Source: Chitinophagaceae bacterium PMP191F (GTDB lineage Bacteria; Bacteroidota; Bacteroidia; Chitinophagales; Chitinophagaceae). From it: a DNA stretch of 64,000 nucleotides. This document shows positions 63,480 through 64,000 of this stretch, in pieces. The first letter of the stretch is position 1. Each line of letters opens with the position of its first letter. Where the stretch lies: positions 62,001-126,000 of the forward strand of contig LGYU01000005.1 in NCBI GenBank assembly GCA_001302245.1. Reading direction: 5' to 3'. A program made the position numbers and the translations under genes. The notes under the pieces are model-generated. The model was not told where the DNA came from. It ran no database searches and was given only the letters and a program-made list of their open reading frames with translations.

Positions 63480-64000
63480 CTATTCTTTCTCGAACTCTTC
63501 TTTCAGCACTTTACGTACTTCGTCGATGGTCTCGCGCTCCAGGTCTGTTCTTCTTTCCAGTTCTTCCGGAGTGAGATCCAATACGCTGCGGGCTGTATCG
63601 CAACCAATACGTTTAAACTCGTCAATGATCCAGGTTTCGATCTCATCGCTGAATTCTTCCAGGTCGATATCAAACTCCTGTGGCTCACCTTCTGTATCAC
63701 GGTACACATCGATGCTATGTCCCGTCAATTCCTGCGCCAATTTAATATTCACACCTTTTTTGCCGATGGCCAGTGACACCTGGTCTGGCTTCAGGTATAC
63801 GTTTGCCTGCTTTTTCTCGCTATCAATGTCCATGCTGGTAATACGTGCAGGGGTCAATGAGCGCTGGATAAGCAACTGAATATTATTGGTCCAGTTAATT
63901 ACGTCGATGTTCTCGTTCTTCAATTCGCGTACAATGCCATGGATACGGCTACCTTTCATACCCACACAAGCACCTACGGGGTCAATACGGTCATCGTATG
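63480..64000 (-). CDS. nusA: transcription factor NusA (5' part beyond window)
   Basis: The frame is open to the window edge, so the 3' 173 codons of nusA are present. The start of the visible part (RIDPVGACVGMKGSRI) belongs to the first KH domain, and the second has LAIGKKGVNIKLAQELTG with its GxxG loop. The end (TPEELERRTDLERETIDEV) is an acidic helical tail; the C-terminal repeats of E. coli NusA are reduced. Paired with infB. Confidence 0.94.
   Translation of the reverse strand, partial: YDDRIDPVGACVGMKGSRIHGIVRELKNENIDVINWTNNIQLLIQRSLTPARITSMDIDSEKKQANVYLKPDQVSLAIGKKGVNIKLAQELTGHSIDVYRDTEGEPQEFDIDLEEFSDEIETWIIDEFKRIGCDTARSVLDLTPEELERRTDLERETIDEVRKVLKEEFEKE

Overview
The window is ordinary, gene-dense chromosome of a member of the Bacteroidota, most like the Chitinophagaceae/Sphingobacteriia group. 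The evidence is a TAnnTTTG-type -7 promoter box before several genes, a C-terminal type IX secretion sorting domain, an S46 dipeptidyl-peptidase, lipoproteins with short lipoboxes, SusD-free outer-membrane barrel proteins, a GxxExxY protein and Bacteroidota-style tandem rhomboids. I see no rRNA, tRNA, CRISPR array, insertion sequence, phage or integrase. Translation starts were re-chosen where the longest open frame began upstream of a clearly better ATG, or at TTG/GTG.

Layout. 1-6.7 kb: aerobic phenylacetate catabolism (paaE partial, paaA, B, C, D, G, I, Y), interrupted by one antiparallel lipoprotein gene with a caspase-like motif pattern. 6.9-17.2 kb: GTPase Obg, a multi-pass membrane patatin-like lipase, a small secreted protein, a GH18 lipoprotein, a DPP7-type S46 peptidase, tandem RDD membrane proteins, an AlkA-like glycosylase and MnmD. 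17.2-24.3 kb, minus strand: cysS, an EEP-fold membrane protein, two rhomboids (one lacking the catalytic Ser), rlmD, a decayed gene relic and msrB. 24.5-30.5 kb: adk, a lipoprotein, S10 and M28 exopeptidases, and two small envelope proteins.

30.5-33.9 kb is a second phenylacetate block (paaZ, enoyl-CoA hydratase) flanking a frameshifted GxxExxY gene. 34-42.6 kb holds fabG, a GH3-type adenylating enzyme, lptB, metF, an outer-membrane barrel, and a two-gene parvulin/redoxin operon. 42.9-48.6 kb holds a GT2-methyltransferase-GT-C cassette, an aminotransferase, a pair of very small genes (47-aa lipoprotein and 82-aa protein) and a GT28-like glycosyltransferase. 48.7-58.1 kb holds a T9SS-exported esterase, a SixA phosphatase, a soluble multi-PAS histidine kinase with three paralogous NarL-type receivers (one receiver-only), and a PurF-like amidotransferase. 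58.7-64 kb holds a SurA-like foldase, infB and the 3' part of nusA.

How they work together: PaaABC(D)E makes the ring 1,2-epoxide of phenylacetyl-CoA, PaaG isomerises it to oxepin-CoA, PaaZ opens the ring and oxidises the aldehyde, the hydratase continues beta-oxidation, and PaaI/PaaY salvage CoA from dead-end thioesters. PaaK, PaaH and PaaJ are not in the window. The S46, S10 and M28 exopeptidases together suggest peptide scavenging. The most unusual items are the clan-CD-like lipoprotein inside the paa locus, the Ser-to-Ala rhomboid next to an intact one, the repaired-by-one-base GxxExxY reading frame, the relic at 23.3-23.6 kb, the receiver-only regulator, and the small lipoprotein pair at 47.0-47.4 kb. 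None of these amounts to a demonstrated new system.
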